In this document: one piece after another, positions 23,474 through 31,512 of the stretch
Numbering within the stretch: position 1 is the stretch's first letter
Layout of the letters: the number at the start of each line of letters is the position of its first letter
DNA from: CAZWCX01 sp964632945
GTDB lineage: Bacteria; Planctomycetota; MHYJ01; WSZJ01; CAZWCX01
NCBI GenBank assembly: GCA_964632945.1
Contig: CAZWCX010000027.1
Coordinates: forward strand, 3,097 to 67,096
DNA: 64,000 nucleotides
Direction: 5' to 3'
Program-made: the position numbers and the translations under genes
The notes under the pieces: generated by a model
Database searches by the model: none
What the model saw: the letters and a program-made list of their open reading frames with translations, nothing else
What the model was told of the DNA's origin: nothing

Positions 23474-24385
23474 CTACTTCTTCTTCTTCGGCCGCGGCGG
23501 GATGTCGGCGTCCGACGTGCGCGGCTTGAGCGATTCCTCCATGCCCGCGAACGCGGTCGTGACGGCGCGCAGGATCGTCCCGGGGTCCCGGCTGGGCAAT
23601 CCGTAGGTCGCGGAATCGATGCGCTCGCCGAAGGCCGCGAGCAGGTCGTGGGTCTGGAGCACCGCGTCCGAGAGGTGCTTGTAGGTGGCCGGCTGGACGA
23701 TCGACGACCGCGTGCCGTTGTAGTCCAGGGCGCGTCGGTCGACGTCGTTGATCGTCGCGGTCCAGGCTTCCGCCCGAGTGCGCCAGCCCTCGGGAGTGGC
23801 GTCCGCCGGGCGCTGCTTTTCCGGCGCCTGGTGCTGCGCGAAGCGCTCCTGCAACTGATCGACCACCTTCTTCAGGTCCTTCTGCAACGTCAGGTAGAGG
23901 GTCCGGAAACTCTCCAACTCGGCCTTCGCTTCCTCCTTCGTGCCGACCTCGAGGCGCGTCATGACGATCAGGTTGCCGTCGGCGTCCTTGGCCGACTCGA
24001 ACGACGGGTCTCCCGACTCCAAGGTCTTGATCTGGGCCAGGAGTTCCCGCGGCTGGCGGTCGCCCGAGTACCAGGCCTCCACCATGTAACTGCCGGCGGA
24101 GAGCGGTTTGCGGAACGGGCCCAGCGACACCTGGAACGCGCCGTCGCGCACCACCGCGTTGTACCACATCAGATAGTTCGCCTCCCCGCGCTGGCGCAGG
24201 CCCACGGCCAGGCGCGTCCCATTGGGGAAGCGGGTCTTGCCGACCGCAAGGATCTTGCGCATGACGTGCTCGCCGTGCGTCATCTCCTCCATGGTTGCGG
24301 TGAGGTCGATCGGGGCGGCTGCCGCGGGCGCGGAACCCAGGCAGGCCAGGAGCAGGAAGACGACGGACGGCAGCGGCAGGCGCAT
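23474..24385 (-). CDS. Secreted protein of unknown function with Lys-rich tail
   Basis: 303 residues with a signal peptide (PSVVFLLLACLGSAPAAAA). The mature part starts with a beta-rich region (TRFPNGTRLAVGLRQRGE, GPFRKPLSAGSYMVEAWYSG) and continues as long charged helices (EEAKAELESFRTLYLTLQKD) to a PPRPKKKK end. A conserved-looking surface module with a coiled coil is plausible, but no named family is recognised. It stands alone between the palindrome and the MacB-like operon, 97 nt beyond the end of that operon and on the same strand. Confidence 0.75.
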   Translation of the reverse strand: MRLPLPSVVFLLLACLGSAPAAAAPIDLTATMEEMTHGEHVMRKILAVGKTRFPNGTRLAVGLRQRGEANYLMWYNAVVRDGAFQVSLGPFRKPLSAGSYMVEAWYSGDRQPRELLAQIKTLESGDPSFESAKDADGNLIVMTRLEVGTKEEAKAELESFRTLYLTLQKDLKKVVDQLQERFAQHQAPEKQRPADATPEGWRTRAEAWTATINDVDRRALDYNGTRSSIVQPATYKHLSDAVLQTHDLLAAFGERIDSATYGLPSRDPGTILRAVTTAFAGMEESLKPRTSDADIPPRPKKKK

Positions 24386-24482
24386 GCAGGGAGGACCTCC
24401 AAGGAGAGACCCGGAAGCGTGGCGTCATGGTAGCCGACGGAACGCCGGCGCGGAAGGGATAACCCTGCGCCGCCCCGTTCGA

Positions 24483-25712
24483 TCATTCGTACCGGAGGGC
24501 GTAGACCGGATCCATGCGGGCCGCGCGGTAGGCCGGATAAGCGCCGCTCGCCACTCCCGTCAGCACGGAGATGCCCAGGCCGAGGCCCAGGTACTCGGCC
24601 GAGAGCGCGACCGGTCGTCCGCTGAGGAATTCGACCGCCAGCGTCGTTCCGGCGCCGATGGCCAGTCCGATGGCCCCGCCGGTGACCGAGATCGCCACCG
24701 CCTCGACCAGGAACTGCATCAGGATGTCGCGGTCCTTCGCCCCCAGGGCCTTGCGCACGCCGATCTCGCGAATGCGCTCCATCACCGACGAGGTCATGAT
24801 GTTCATGATGCCGATGCCGCCCACGACGAGCGCGATGATCGCGGCGCAGGAAGCCACCCACCAGGCGACCCCGACGACGCGGTTGGTCGTGGCGATGTAC
24901 TGCTTCATCGTCTCCGTCTCGTACGCGTAGCGACCCGCGTGGGCCGAGGACAGCACCGATTCGATCTGGCGCGCGGCGGTATCGGCCTCTTCCATGGACA
25001 CCGCCTCCGCCTGGAGCACCGCGATGTCGTCGATCCCGTACTTCGCCTGGAACACGGTGTACGGGATCACCACGCGGTTGTTGGCGGTTTCGCCGCCGAG
25101 CGAGCCGATGCTGGCGAGGAAGTCCCGGTTCTTCTCCTCGAGTACGCCGATGACCTCGAACTTCCCCAGCCCGAACTCGATGCGCGCCCCCCGCGGGTCC
25201 ACCCCGGCCCCGAACAGTTCGCGCTGCGTGTCGGTGCCGATGACGCAGACCTTCCGGCGGGTGCGCACGTCCCCGGGAGCGAGGAAGCGGCCGCTGTGCA
25301 TCGCCTCGTTGCCGATCTGGAAGTAGTCCGCGTCGACGGCGACCAGCCGGGCGCGCGTGAACTTTCCGCGGTACTTCGCCCACAGTCCCCATTTCCCGTA
25401 GAGCGGCGAGACGCGCGAGACACGGTCGCAAAGCCGGCGAATACGCTCGACGTCCGCCTCGACGATCGCGTCGCCGCTCCGTTCCGTCCGCGTGGGCGAC
25501 TCGCTCGCCGCCCGCTTCACCCATACCGATCGCGTGCCGAACGTCTCGAGCTCCGAGAGAATGAAGCGGCGGCCGCTGGTGCCGACCGCGCCGATCGCCG
25601 TTACCGAGCCGACGCCGATGATGACGCCGAGCATGGTCAGGGCGGAACGGAAGGCGTTCGCCCGCATCGCGGTGAAGGCGATCCGGATCGACTCGCGCAG
25701 GGGATAGAGCAT
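24483..25712 (-). CDS. MacB-type ABC transporter permease
   Basis: 409 residues. The N-terminal transmembrane helix (ALTMLGVIIGVGSVTAIGAVG) is followed by a large periplasmic domain (about 45-270) and three C-terminal helices (WWVASCAAIIALVVGGIGIM, AISVTGGAIGLAIGAGTTLA, LGISVLTGVASGAYPAYRAA). MERIREIGVRKALGAKDRDI is the FtsX/MacB coupling signature. MacB-type systems use mechanotransmission to export peptides, lipoproteins or antibiotics through an outer-membrane channel. The ATPase is encoded separately and immediately upstream (8 nt), with a MacA-like adaptor before it. No TolC-like gene is present. Confidence 0.92.
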   Translation of the reverse strand: MLYPLRESIRIAFTAMRANAFRSALTMLGVIIGVGSVTAIGAVGTSGRRFILSELETFGTRSVWVKRAASESPTRTERSGDAIVEADVERIRRLCDRVSRVSPLYGKWGLWAKYRGKFTRARLVAVDADYFQIGNEAMHSGRFLAPGDVRTRRKVCVIGTDTQRELFGAGVDPRGARIEFGLGKFEVIGVLEEKNRDFLASIGSLGGETANNRVVIPYTVFQAKYGIDDIAVLQAEAVSMEEADTAARQIESVLSSAHAGRYAYETETMKQYIATTNRVVGVAWWVASCAAIIALVVGGIGIMNIMTSSVMERIREIGVRKALGAKDRDILMQFLVEAVAISVTGGAIGLAIGAGTTLAVEFLSGRPVALSAEYLGLGLGISVLTGVASGAYPAYRAARMDPVYALRYE

Positions 25713-25720
25713 GGCGATCC

Positions 25721-26395
25721 CTAGGAAACGATGAGGCCGTCGCGCAGCCGGACGATCCGATGCGCGCGACGGGCCTTCTCCTCGTCGTGCGTGACCATCA
25801 CGAGCGTGAGGCCGCGGGCGTTGAGTTCGAGGAAGACGCCCATGATCTCCTCACCGGTCCGGGAGTCCAGGTTGCCGGTGGGCTCGTCCGCCAGGAGCAA
25901 GGCCGGCCGGTTGACGAGCGCGCGCGCGATGGCAACCCGCTGCTGCTCGCCGCCCGAGAGCTGGTTCGGGTAGTGTCCTTCGCGGTGGGCAAGGCCGACG
26001 CCCGCGAGCGCTTCCCGGGAGCGGCTCAGGCGCTCCGCAAGCGGGGTACCCGCGTACACCAGCGGTGTTTCCACGTTGGCGACCGCATCCATGCGCGCGA
26101 GCAGGTTGAACTGCTGGAAGACGAACCCGATGCGCGCATTGCGGATCTCGGCGAGCCGGTTCCGGCTCGCCCGGCTGACGTCCAGACCGTCCAGCCAGTA
26201 GCGCCCGTCGGTGAGACGGGTGAGGCAGCCGAGCACGTTGAGGAGCGTGGACTTGCCCGAACCCGACGGGCCCATGATGGCGACGAACTCGCCGGCGTCC
26301 ACCTGGAAGTCGGCCTCCCGGAGCGCAGCGACCGGGACGTCGCCCACGGCGTAGGTCTTGGACACCTTTTCGAGCCGAACGACCGGGGACGCCAT
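25721..26395 (-). CDS. MacB/LolD-type ABC transporter ATPase
   Basis: 224 residues from ATG 26395 (GGAGGAG upstream). Motifs in order: EKVSKTYAVGDVPVAAL, Walker A GPSGSGKST, Q-loop FVFQQFNLL, signature LSGGEQQRVAIARAL, Walker B LLLADEPTGNLD, switch His in VMVTHDEEKA. This fits the LolD/MacB class of peripheral ATPases. It energises the permease encoded 8 nt downstream. The gene lies in the middle of a leftward operon (binding protein, adaptor, ATPase, permease). Confidence 0.94.
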   Translation of the reverse strand: MASPVVRLEKVSKTYAVGDVPVAALREADFQVDAGEFVAIMGPSGSGKSTLLNVLGCLTRLTDGRYWLDGLDVSRASRNRLAEIRNARIGFVFQQFNLLARMDAVANVETPLVYAGTPLAERLSRSREALAGVGLAHREGHYPNQLSGGEQQRVAIARALVNRPALLLADEPTGNLDSRTGEEIMGVFLELNARGLTLVMVTHDEEKARRAHRIVRLRDGLIVS

Positions 26396-26441
26396 GCGGC
26401 GTGCTCCTCCGCGGGATGCGCCCCCGCCGGGGGGCGACGGG

Positions 26442-27530
26442 CTATCTCGCCGGCGAAACCGGCACGGCGGGCGCTCCGTCGGGGACGACCCGGCCGAGCA
26501 GAAGGGCCACGGTCTCCCCCACGCGGAGTCCCTCGACCACCTGGGCGTCCCGGGCATTGTGAAGGCCGACGGTCACCGCGCGGCGGCTCACGCGACCGTC
26601 CGCGACCACCCAGACGACGGCCGTGCCGTCGCGATTCTCCTGCACGGCCTCGACCGGGACGAGGACTCCTTTTTCGACCCGCTCGGGCACAATGCGAACG
26701 TCGACCTGATTGCCGATGCGCAGTCCCTCGCCGGCCTCGACTTCGCGGTCGAGTTCGACCACGACCTTGACCACGGTGGACTCCCGCTCGATCCGGGCAG
26801 AGGGCCAGATCTGCGTGACGCGCCCGCCGAATGCGCGGCCCGGGACGCCGTCGGCGCTGACGTCGGCGCGGTTGCCGACCCGAACGCGCGGGACGTCGAT
26901 CTCGTCGACCAGCGCGGCGACTTTGAGCCGGCGCACGTCGGCCAGCAGGAAGACGGGACGTCCCGGGGTCAGCCACTCGCCGACTTCGACCTGTTTCTCC
27001 ACCACCGTGCCGGCTTCGGGCGCGCGGCCGTGCATCCGTTCCAGCTGCAGGCGCGCGAGGGCGAGTTCCTTCTCCGCGAGAGACTTGGCGATGCGCGCCT
27101 TGTCGCGGCGGATCTCGAGCGCCTCCAGGCGCTGCTTCGACTCCCCCGCCACCGGAATGAGCGAGCGGGTGATGCGGAGGTCGCGATCGAGGTCCTGGAT
27201 CTCCAGGTCGGCCTCGGCGACCCGGTCCTGCGCCTGCGCCGCCCGGTTGGCCGCGTCGGCGACGTCGTACCGCAGCAACTCCTGGCCCGCCTTCACCTCG
27301 TCCCCCTCGCGGACCATGACCTCGGACACCCGCCCCTCGCCGATCGCGCGCATGGTCAGATCGCGCAACGACTCGACCCGGCCGGGGGCCGCGACCTCGG
27401 ACTCGATCGGGCCCTCCCGGGCGACCGCGCAGGGAAGTTCGAGCGGCCGCGCCGCTTCCCGTTCGCGGATCACCCAGGTCGCCGTCGACCCCGCCGCCGC
27501 CAGCGTGAGCACGAGGAGGATCCGCTTCAC
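26442..27530 (-). CDS. MacA/HlyD-type periplasmic adaptor
   Basis: 362 residues from GTG 27530, one base past the stop of the upstream gene, so the two are tightly coupled. An N-terminal anchor (ILLVLTLAAAGSTATWVI) precedes a lipoyl half (RVSEVMVREGDEVKAGQELL), a helical hairpin (ADLEIQDLDRDLRITRSL to LALARLQLERMHG), the second lipoyl half (GTVVEKQVEVGEWLTPGRPV) and beta-barrel and membrane-proximal domains. Membrane-fusion proteins link MacB-type permeases to an outer-membrane channel. The permease and ATPase follow directly. Confidence 0.92.
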   Translation of the reverse strand: MKRILLVLTLAAAGSTATWVIREREAARPLELPCAVAREGPIESEVAAPGRVESLRDLTMRAIGEGRVSEVMVREGDEVKAGQELLRYDVADAANRAAQAQDRVAEADLEIQDLDRDLRITRSLIPVAGESKQRLEALEIRRDKARIAKSLAEKELALARLQLERMHGRAPEAGTVVEKQVEVGEWLTPGRPVFLLADVRRLKVAALVDEIDVPRVRVGNRADVSADGVPGRAFGGRVTQIWPSARIERESTVVKVVVELDREVEAGEGLRIGNQVDVRIVPERVEKGVLVPVEAVQENRDGTAVVWVVADGRVSRRAVTVGLHNARDAQVVEGLRVGETVALLLGRVVPDGAPAVPVSPAR

Positions 27531-27531
27531 G

Positions 27532-29097
27532 TCACTCGCCCAGAACGATCGGCCACAGCCGCACGATCCCGATCGGGTGCAGCCGGTAGTTCGTCACCCG
27601 CTTCCGGGTGGCGGCGAATTCGGGCAGGTAGGCCAGGGGGAGCATCGGGCAATCCTTCAGGATCTGCTCCTGCGCCTCATGGTAGAGCCGGAGCCGCGCC
27701 GGGGGATCGAGTTCCTTCTGCGCGGCCACCAGCCGGTCGTGGACCTCCTGGTTCCTGTAAAACGACACGTTCAGCGCGCTGCCGACCACGGCATTGTCCT
27801 GGTCGAGCAGGGCGTAGAGAAAATTGTCGGGATCGCCGTTGTCCGTAATCCACCCGAGCAGCCCGAGGTCGTGCTCCCCGTGGCGCATCTTCTCGCGGTA
27901 GGTCTGCCAGTCGTACGAAACGATCTTCGCCTCCACGCCGATGGCGCGCAGGTCCTCCTGGATGATCTGCGCCACCTTCTGCGGCTCCGGCATGTACGGC
28001 CGCGGGTTGGGCATCGCCCAGAGGTCCAGCGTCATGCCTTTCCCGTGCCCCGCCTCCTGGAGCAGCGCCCGGGCCCGGGCCGGGTCATAGGCGTAGGGTT
28101 GCAGATCCTTGTGATAGCCCCAGACGGTCGGCGGCATCGGGTTGGCGCCGGTCGCCCCGTAGCCGCGCAGCGCCAGCTTGATGATCTTCTCGCGGTCGAT
28201 GGCGTGGGCCAGGGCCCGGCGCACCCGCGCGTCGTCGAACGGCTTCTTCATCGTGTTGAAGGAGAGATAGCCGAAGTTCATCCCCGAGATCTCCAGCAGC
28301 GACAGGCCCGCGTCGGCCTTCACCGCGTCGAGGTCGGAGAGGTTCAGACCGTCGATGAGGTCGAGCTCGCCCGAGCGGAGCAGTTGAAAACGAACGGAAT
28401 TCTCGGGGATCGGGCGGAAGATGACGCGGTCCACCTTCGGGCGGCCGGCCCAGTGGTCGGGATAGGCGTCGAGAATGATGCGCTCATTGCGGTCCCAGCG
28501 GACGAACCGGAACGGACCGGTGCCGACCGGCTCGAACGGGAAGCGGTCCTCCTTGGCGCGGATCGCCGCCGGGCTGAAGATCATCGCCGGGAACATGGCG
28601 AGGTTGGCCAGGAAGGTCGCCTGCGGCTCCTTGAGGCGAAACACGGCCGTTGCGGGGTCCGGCGCCTCGACCCCTTCGATGACGGCGTAGAACGAAGCAT
28701 ACGGGAAGGTGCCGTCGTGGCGGTGCTCGTGGTCCGGTTTCAGCATGCGCTCGAAGCAGAAGACCACCGCCGCGGCGTCGAACGGGGTCCCGTCATGGAA
28801 CTTGACGTTCGGGCGCAGGCGGAAGGTCCAGGTCCGGCCGTCCGCGGAATGCTCCCACGAAACCGCGAGGCAGGGGACGATGTCCGGTCCGTCGGGACCG
28901 TAGGTGACCAGGGTCTCGTACACGTTGTTGCACACCTTGACCGATTCGCCGTCCTCGATGTCCTGGGGATCGAGCTTCTCCGAGTCGGCGCCGCGGCCGT
29001 AGACGAGCGTCTTGGTGCGGTCCTGTGCGGAGGCGGGCGGAACGGCGGAAGCGACGGCGGCCAGGGCGAAGGCCGCGATCCAGAGGCGCAGGTTCAT
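27532..29097 (-). CDS. Extracellular solute-binding protein, family 5 (oligopeptide/nickel type)
   Basis: 521 residues from ATG 29097 with a signal peptide (WIAAFALAAVASAVPPASAQ). Family blocks: VYETLVTYGPDGPDIVPCLA, WTFRLRPNVKFHDGTPFDAA, PVGTGPFRFVRWDRNE, VRRALAHAIDREKIIKLALR and YDPARARALLQEAG. These are DppA/OppA-type substrate-binding proteins, which normally work with two Opp/Dpp permeases and ATPases. None follow; instead the gene is directly fused in an operon to a MacAB-type exporter. Either the import permease is elsewhere or the protein serves another role such as delivering a peptide to the exporter. There is no lipobox, so it is periplasmic. Confidence 0.92.
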   Translation of the reverse strand: MNLRLWIAAFALAAVASAVPPASAQDRTKTLVYGRGADSEKLDPQDIEDGESVKVCNNVYETLVTYGPDGPDIVPCLAVSWEHSADGRTWTFRLRPNVKFHDGTPFDAAAVVFCFERMLKPDHEHRHDGTFPYASFYAVIEGVEAPDPATAVFRLKEPQATFLANLAMFPAMIFSPAAIRAKEDRFPFEPVGTGPFRFVRWDRNERIILDAYPDHWAGRPKVDRVIFRPIPENSVRFQLLRSGELDLIDGLNLSDLDAVKADAGLSLLEISGMNFGYLSFNTMKKPFDDARVRRALAHAIDREKIIKLALRGYGATGANPMPPTVWGYHKDLQPYAYDPARARALLQEAGHGKGMTLDLWAMPNPRPYMPEPQKVAQIIQEDLRAIGVEAKIVSYDWQTYREKMRHGEHDLGLLGWITDNGDPDNFLYALLDQDNAVVGSALNVSFYRNQEVHDRLVAAQKELDPPARLRLYHEAQEQILKDCPMLPLAYLPEFAATRKRVTNYRLHPIGIVRLWPIVLGE

Positions 29098-29128
29098 GGG
29101 CGGACTCCGGTGCTGGAAGGGGCGCCCC

Positions 29129-30559
29129 TCACTCGGGGGCCGATTCGTCCTTCGATCCTTCGACGGCGATCGGGGCATCGGGTTTCTTCCCCGTCCGGCC
29201 GCGTCCCCGCTTCGCGAAATCGAGCCGGATGGGGATCTCGGGATAGAGCATCTCCGAGCGGAACTTGTTGGCCAGGTTGCGGCGGTAGTCGGGCGGGAAA
29301 AGGTCGGGGTCGTTGACGAACAGCACGATCCGGGGCGGTGCCGTGCTCACCTGGGTGGCGTAGAGAATCTTCGCCTTGCCCCGGTGGCGGGAGCGCGGCC
29401 CGGGCCACTGCTTCGCCTTTTCCACCACGTCGTTCAGGCGGGCGGTGGGAATGCGTTCGTGCGCCTGGTGGTAGAGATCGAGAGAGACCGATACCGTCTG
29501 GAAGATGTTCTTCCGCCGCAGCGCGGACATCAGCGAGATCGGAGCGTACGAGAGCATCGGCAGGGTCTTGCGGATGTAGCGTCCGTATTCGTCCGGACCC
29601 GGGGCCTCGGCGCCGCCGCGGCCGAGCTCTTCGGCGAGATCGTACTTGTTGATGCCGATCACGCAGGGCTTGGCCTGCTCGTCGATGTCGGCGGCGATCT
29701 TCTTGTCCACCTCCGAGACGCGCATCGCGGCGTCGATGAGGAAGAGGACCACGTCGGCACGCTGGAGGCTGGCCAGCGTGCGCATGCGGCTGTAGTACTC
29801 GATCGGCTCGACGATCCGGCCCTTTTTCCGCAGTCCGGCGGTGTCGATCGCGATGAAGTCCTTCCCTTTCCAGGTGAAGGCGACGTCCACGCTGTCGCGG
29901 GTGGTGCCGGGGACCTCGGAGACGATCACGCGTTCCTCGCCGGCGAGGGCGTTGACGAGCGTGGACTTGCCCGCGTTCTGCCGGCCGACGATGGCGAGCT
30001 TCATCGGCGGGAGGGCGGCGGAATCCCGGCTGACGATTCGCAATTCCTCCGGCAGGGCCGCCACCACGCGATCGAGCAGCGTGGAGATCCCGATCTTCTG
30101 CACCGCGGAGGTGCCGACCGGATCGCCGAAGCCGAGACGGTAGAATTCGCCGAGCGCGGCCTCATGCCGGGCGGAATCGATCTTGTTGACCCCGAGGACG
30201 ACCGGCCGGCCGGTGCGCCGGAGCATGAGGGCGATCTCCTCGTCGACGGGGGTGAGGGCGTCGCGGGCGTCGCACAGGAAGACGACGACGTCGGCCTTCT
30301 CGAGCGCGCGGTCCACCTGCTTGCGGACGGCGGCGTCGATCGGGCTGCCGGCGGGGTCGGTGATGCCGCCGGTGTCGACGATCTCGAACCGGACCCCCTC
30401 GTGGCGGGCGCGGATCGCCACCCGGTCTCGCGTGGTCCCCGGCGTGGGATCCACGATCGAAATCCGGCGGCCCGCCACGGCATTGAGGATGGACGATTTC
30501 CCGACGTTGGGGCGGCCGACGATGGCGACGACGGGAAACCGGGAGGAGGCGGTGGTCAT
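29129..30559 (-). CDS. der: Ribosome-assembly GTPase Der (EngA)
   Basis: 476 residues. Two tandem GTPase domains: G1 GRPNVGKS and GRQNAGKS, G3 DTGG and DTAG, G4 NKID and NKYD, each followed by the characteristic TPGTTRD/VPGTTRD switch. The C-terminal KH-like domain (RIVLFVNDPDLFPPDYRRN) completes the Der layout. Der is needed for late 50S subunit maturation. A slightly longer basic/acidic tail (KRGRGRTGKKPDAPIAVEGS) ends the protein. ATG 30559 has no Shine-Dalgarno sequence and its promoter sits immediately upstream, which suggests a leaderless mRNA. Confidence 0.96.
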   Translation of the reverse strand: MTTASSRFPVVAIVGRPNVGKSSILNAVAGRRISIVDPTPGTTRDRVAIRARHEGVRFEIVDTGGITDPAGSPIDAAVRKQVDRALEKADVVVFLCDARDALTPVDEEIALMLRRTGRPVVLGVNKIDSARHEAALGEFYRLGFGDPVGTSAVQKIGISTLLDRVVAALPEELRIVSRDSAALPPMKLAIVGRQNAGKSTLVNALAGEERVIVSEVPGTTRDSVDVAFTWKGKDFIAIDTAGLRKKGRIVEPIEYYSRMRTLASLQRADVVLFLIDAAMRVSEVDKKIAADIDEQAKPCVIGINKYDLAEELGRGGAEAPGPDEYGRYIRKTLPMLSYAPISLMSALRRKNIFQTVSVSLDLYHQAHERIPTARLNDVVEKAKQWPGPRSRHRGKAKILYATQVSTAPPRIVLFVNDPDLFPPDYRRNLANKFRSEMLYPEIPIRLDFAKRGRGRTGKKPDAPIAVEGSKDESAPE

Positions 30560-30568
30560 AGCCCCGCG

Positions 30569-30597
30569 ACTGTACCCCATGGCGCGGGGCGGGTCAA
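30569..30597 (-). promoter_or_regulatory. Promoter of der, almost at the start codon
   Basis: On the minus strand: TTGACC (30597-30592), 17-nt spacer, TACAGT (30574-30569). Only nine bases separate the -10 element from ATG 30559, so the transcript should start within a few bases of the ATG. Confidence 0.6.
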
Positions 30598-30666
30598 CGC
30601 CTACCGCCGCGCGCACGGGCTTCCCCCGCTCCCGACCGCCGTGAAGAGATCCGCCGGGGTGCGCCG

Positions 30667-31503
30667 CTACTTCGACCCGCCGTCGCCCGAGTCGAGGGCG
30701 AGCATGGCCGCCCGCGCGGACTCCGCCCACCCGAGGCGGTCGCGCAGGACGACCCCGGCCGCCTGGGCCGAGGCGCGGAACTGCTTCTCCCGGAAGTAGT
30801 TCTGCGACCACAGCAGCGTCTGGTCGGTGTCGTCGCGAATCCGGTGGGCCAGGTCGTAGGTCTGGTCGAGCACCTCGATCCCCTTGAGGAAGAGGAACTG
30901 GGCCCGCCCGTAGGGGTCCTCGGCTTCGGGCCGATCGGCCTCCAGCGCCTTCATGCGCTCCCGGCCGCGTTCGAAGAGCGCGCGCGCGACGGCCTCCGCG
31001 ACCCCGGAGGTTTCGAGGAGCCGGAGCCGGAGGTAGGCCAAACCCGGATCGACGCGGTCGAACTGCACCTGGTGAAGATCGATTTTCACGTAGGGCAGGG
31101 TGACCCGGGTCTCCTTCCCCCCGGCCCGCGCGGTGATCTTCACCCAATGGGGCGACGACCCCGCATCCGTCCCCGCGGCGATGTCCCAGAAGGCGGGGAC
31201 CACCACCCCGCCTCCGTACTCGCGGGAGTAGCGGCCGTCGAGAACTCCCGCCAGGCGCCGGAAGCGGGGCGCCTCCAGCGTGTGCGTGGCCTCCGTGACG
31301 ATGGTCTCGGCGCCGAGAGAATGCTCGCAGCGGTAACGCACGCCGCCGTCGGCTCCGGCTTCGAAACGCAGGAATGCGCCGCCCGGGCTGTTTTCCTCGT
31401 ACACGAGGGAGAAGTCGCCGGCGATCGCCGTCACGTCCTCCGCGCGCGCCGCCGCGACCCCGGAGAGTCCCACGGCGAAGACCAGGAACAGCAGATCCTT
31501 CAT
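30667..31503 (-). CDS. Secreted partner of prepilin-JAMM copy 2 (unknown function)
   Basis: 278 residues with a signal peptide (LLFLVFAVGLSGVAAARA) and a GGAGGA ribosome site. Residues 30-140 form a beta domain (FSLVYEENSPGGAFLRFEAG, then PRFRRLAGVLDGRY and VKITARAGGKETRVTLPYVK) laid out like the N-terminal domain of the product of 3242..4972, and weakly recalling the emfourin-type inhibitor pattern. A helical C-terminal half (FERGRERMKALEADRPEAED onward) parallels the TPR-like stretch of that protein. The gene starts only 9 nt after the stop of the prepilin-JAMM gene, the same order as at the other locus. The long C-terminal extension of copy 1 is missing here. Confidence 0.72.
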   Translation of the reverse strand: MKDLLFLVFAVGLSGVAAARAEDVTAIAGDFSLVYEENSPGGAFLRFEAGADGGVRYRCEHSLGAETIVTEATHTLEAPRFRRLAGVLDGRYSREYGGGVVVPAFWDIAAGTDAGSSPHWVKITARAGGKETRVTLPYVKIDLHQVQFDRVDPGLAYLRLRLLETSGVAEAVARALFERGRERMKALEADRPEAEDPYGRAQFLFLKGIEVLDQTYDLAHRIRDDTDQTLLWSQNYFREKQFRASAQAAGVVLRDRLGWAESARAAMLALDSGDGGSK

Positions 31504-31512
31504 CGAGTCCTC

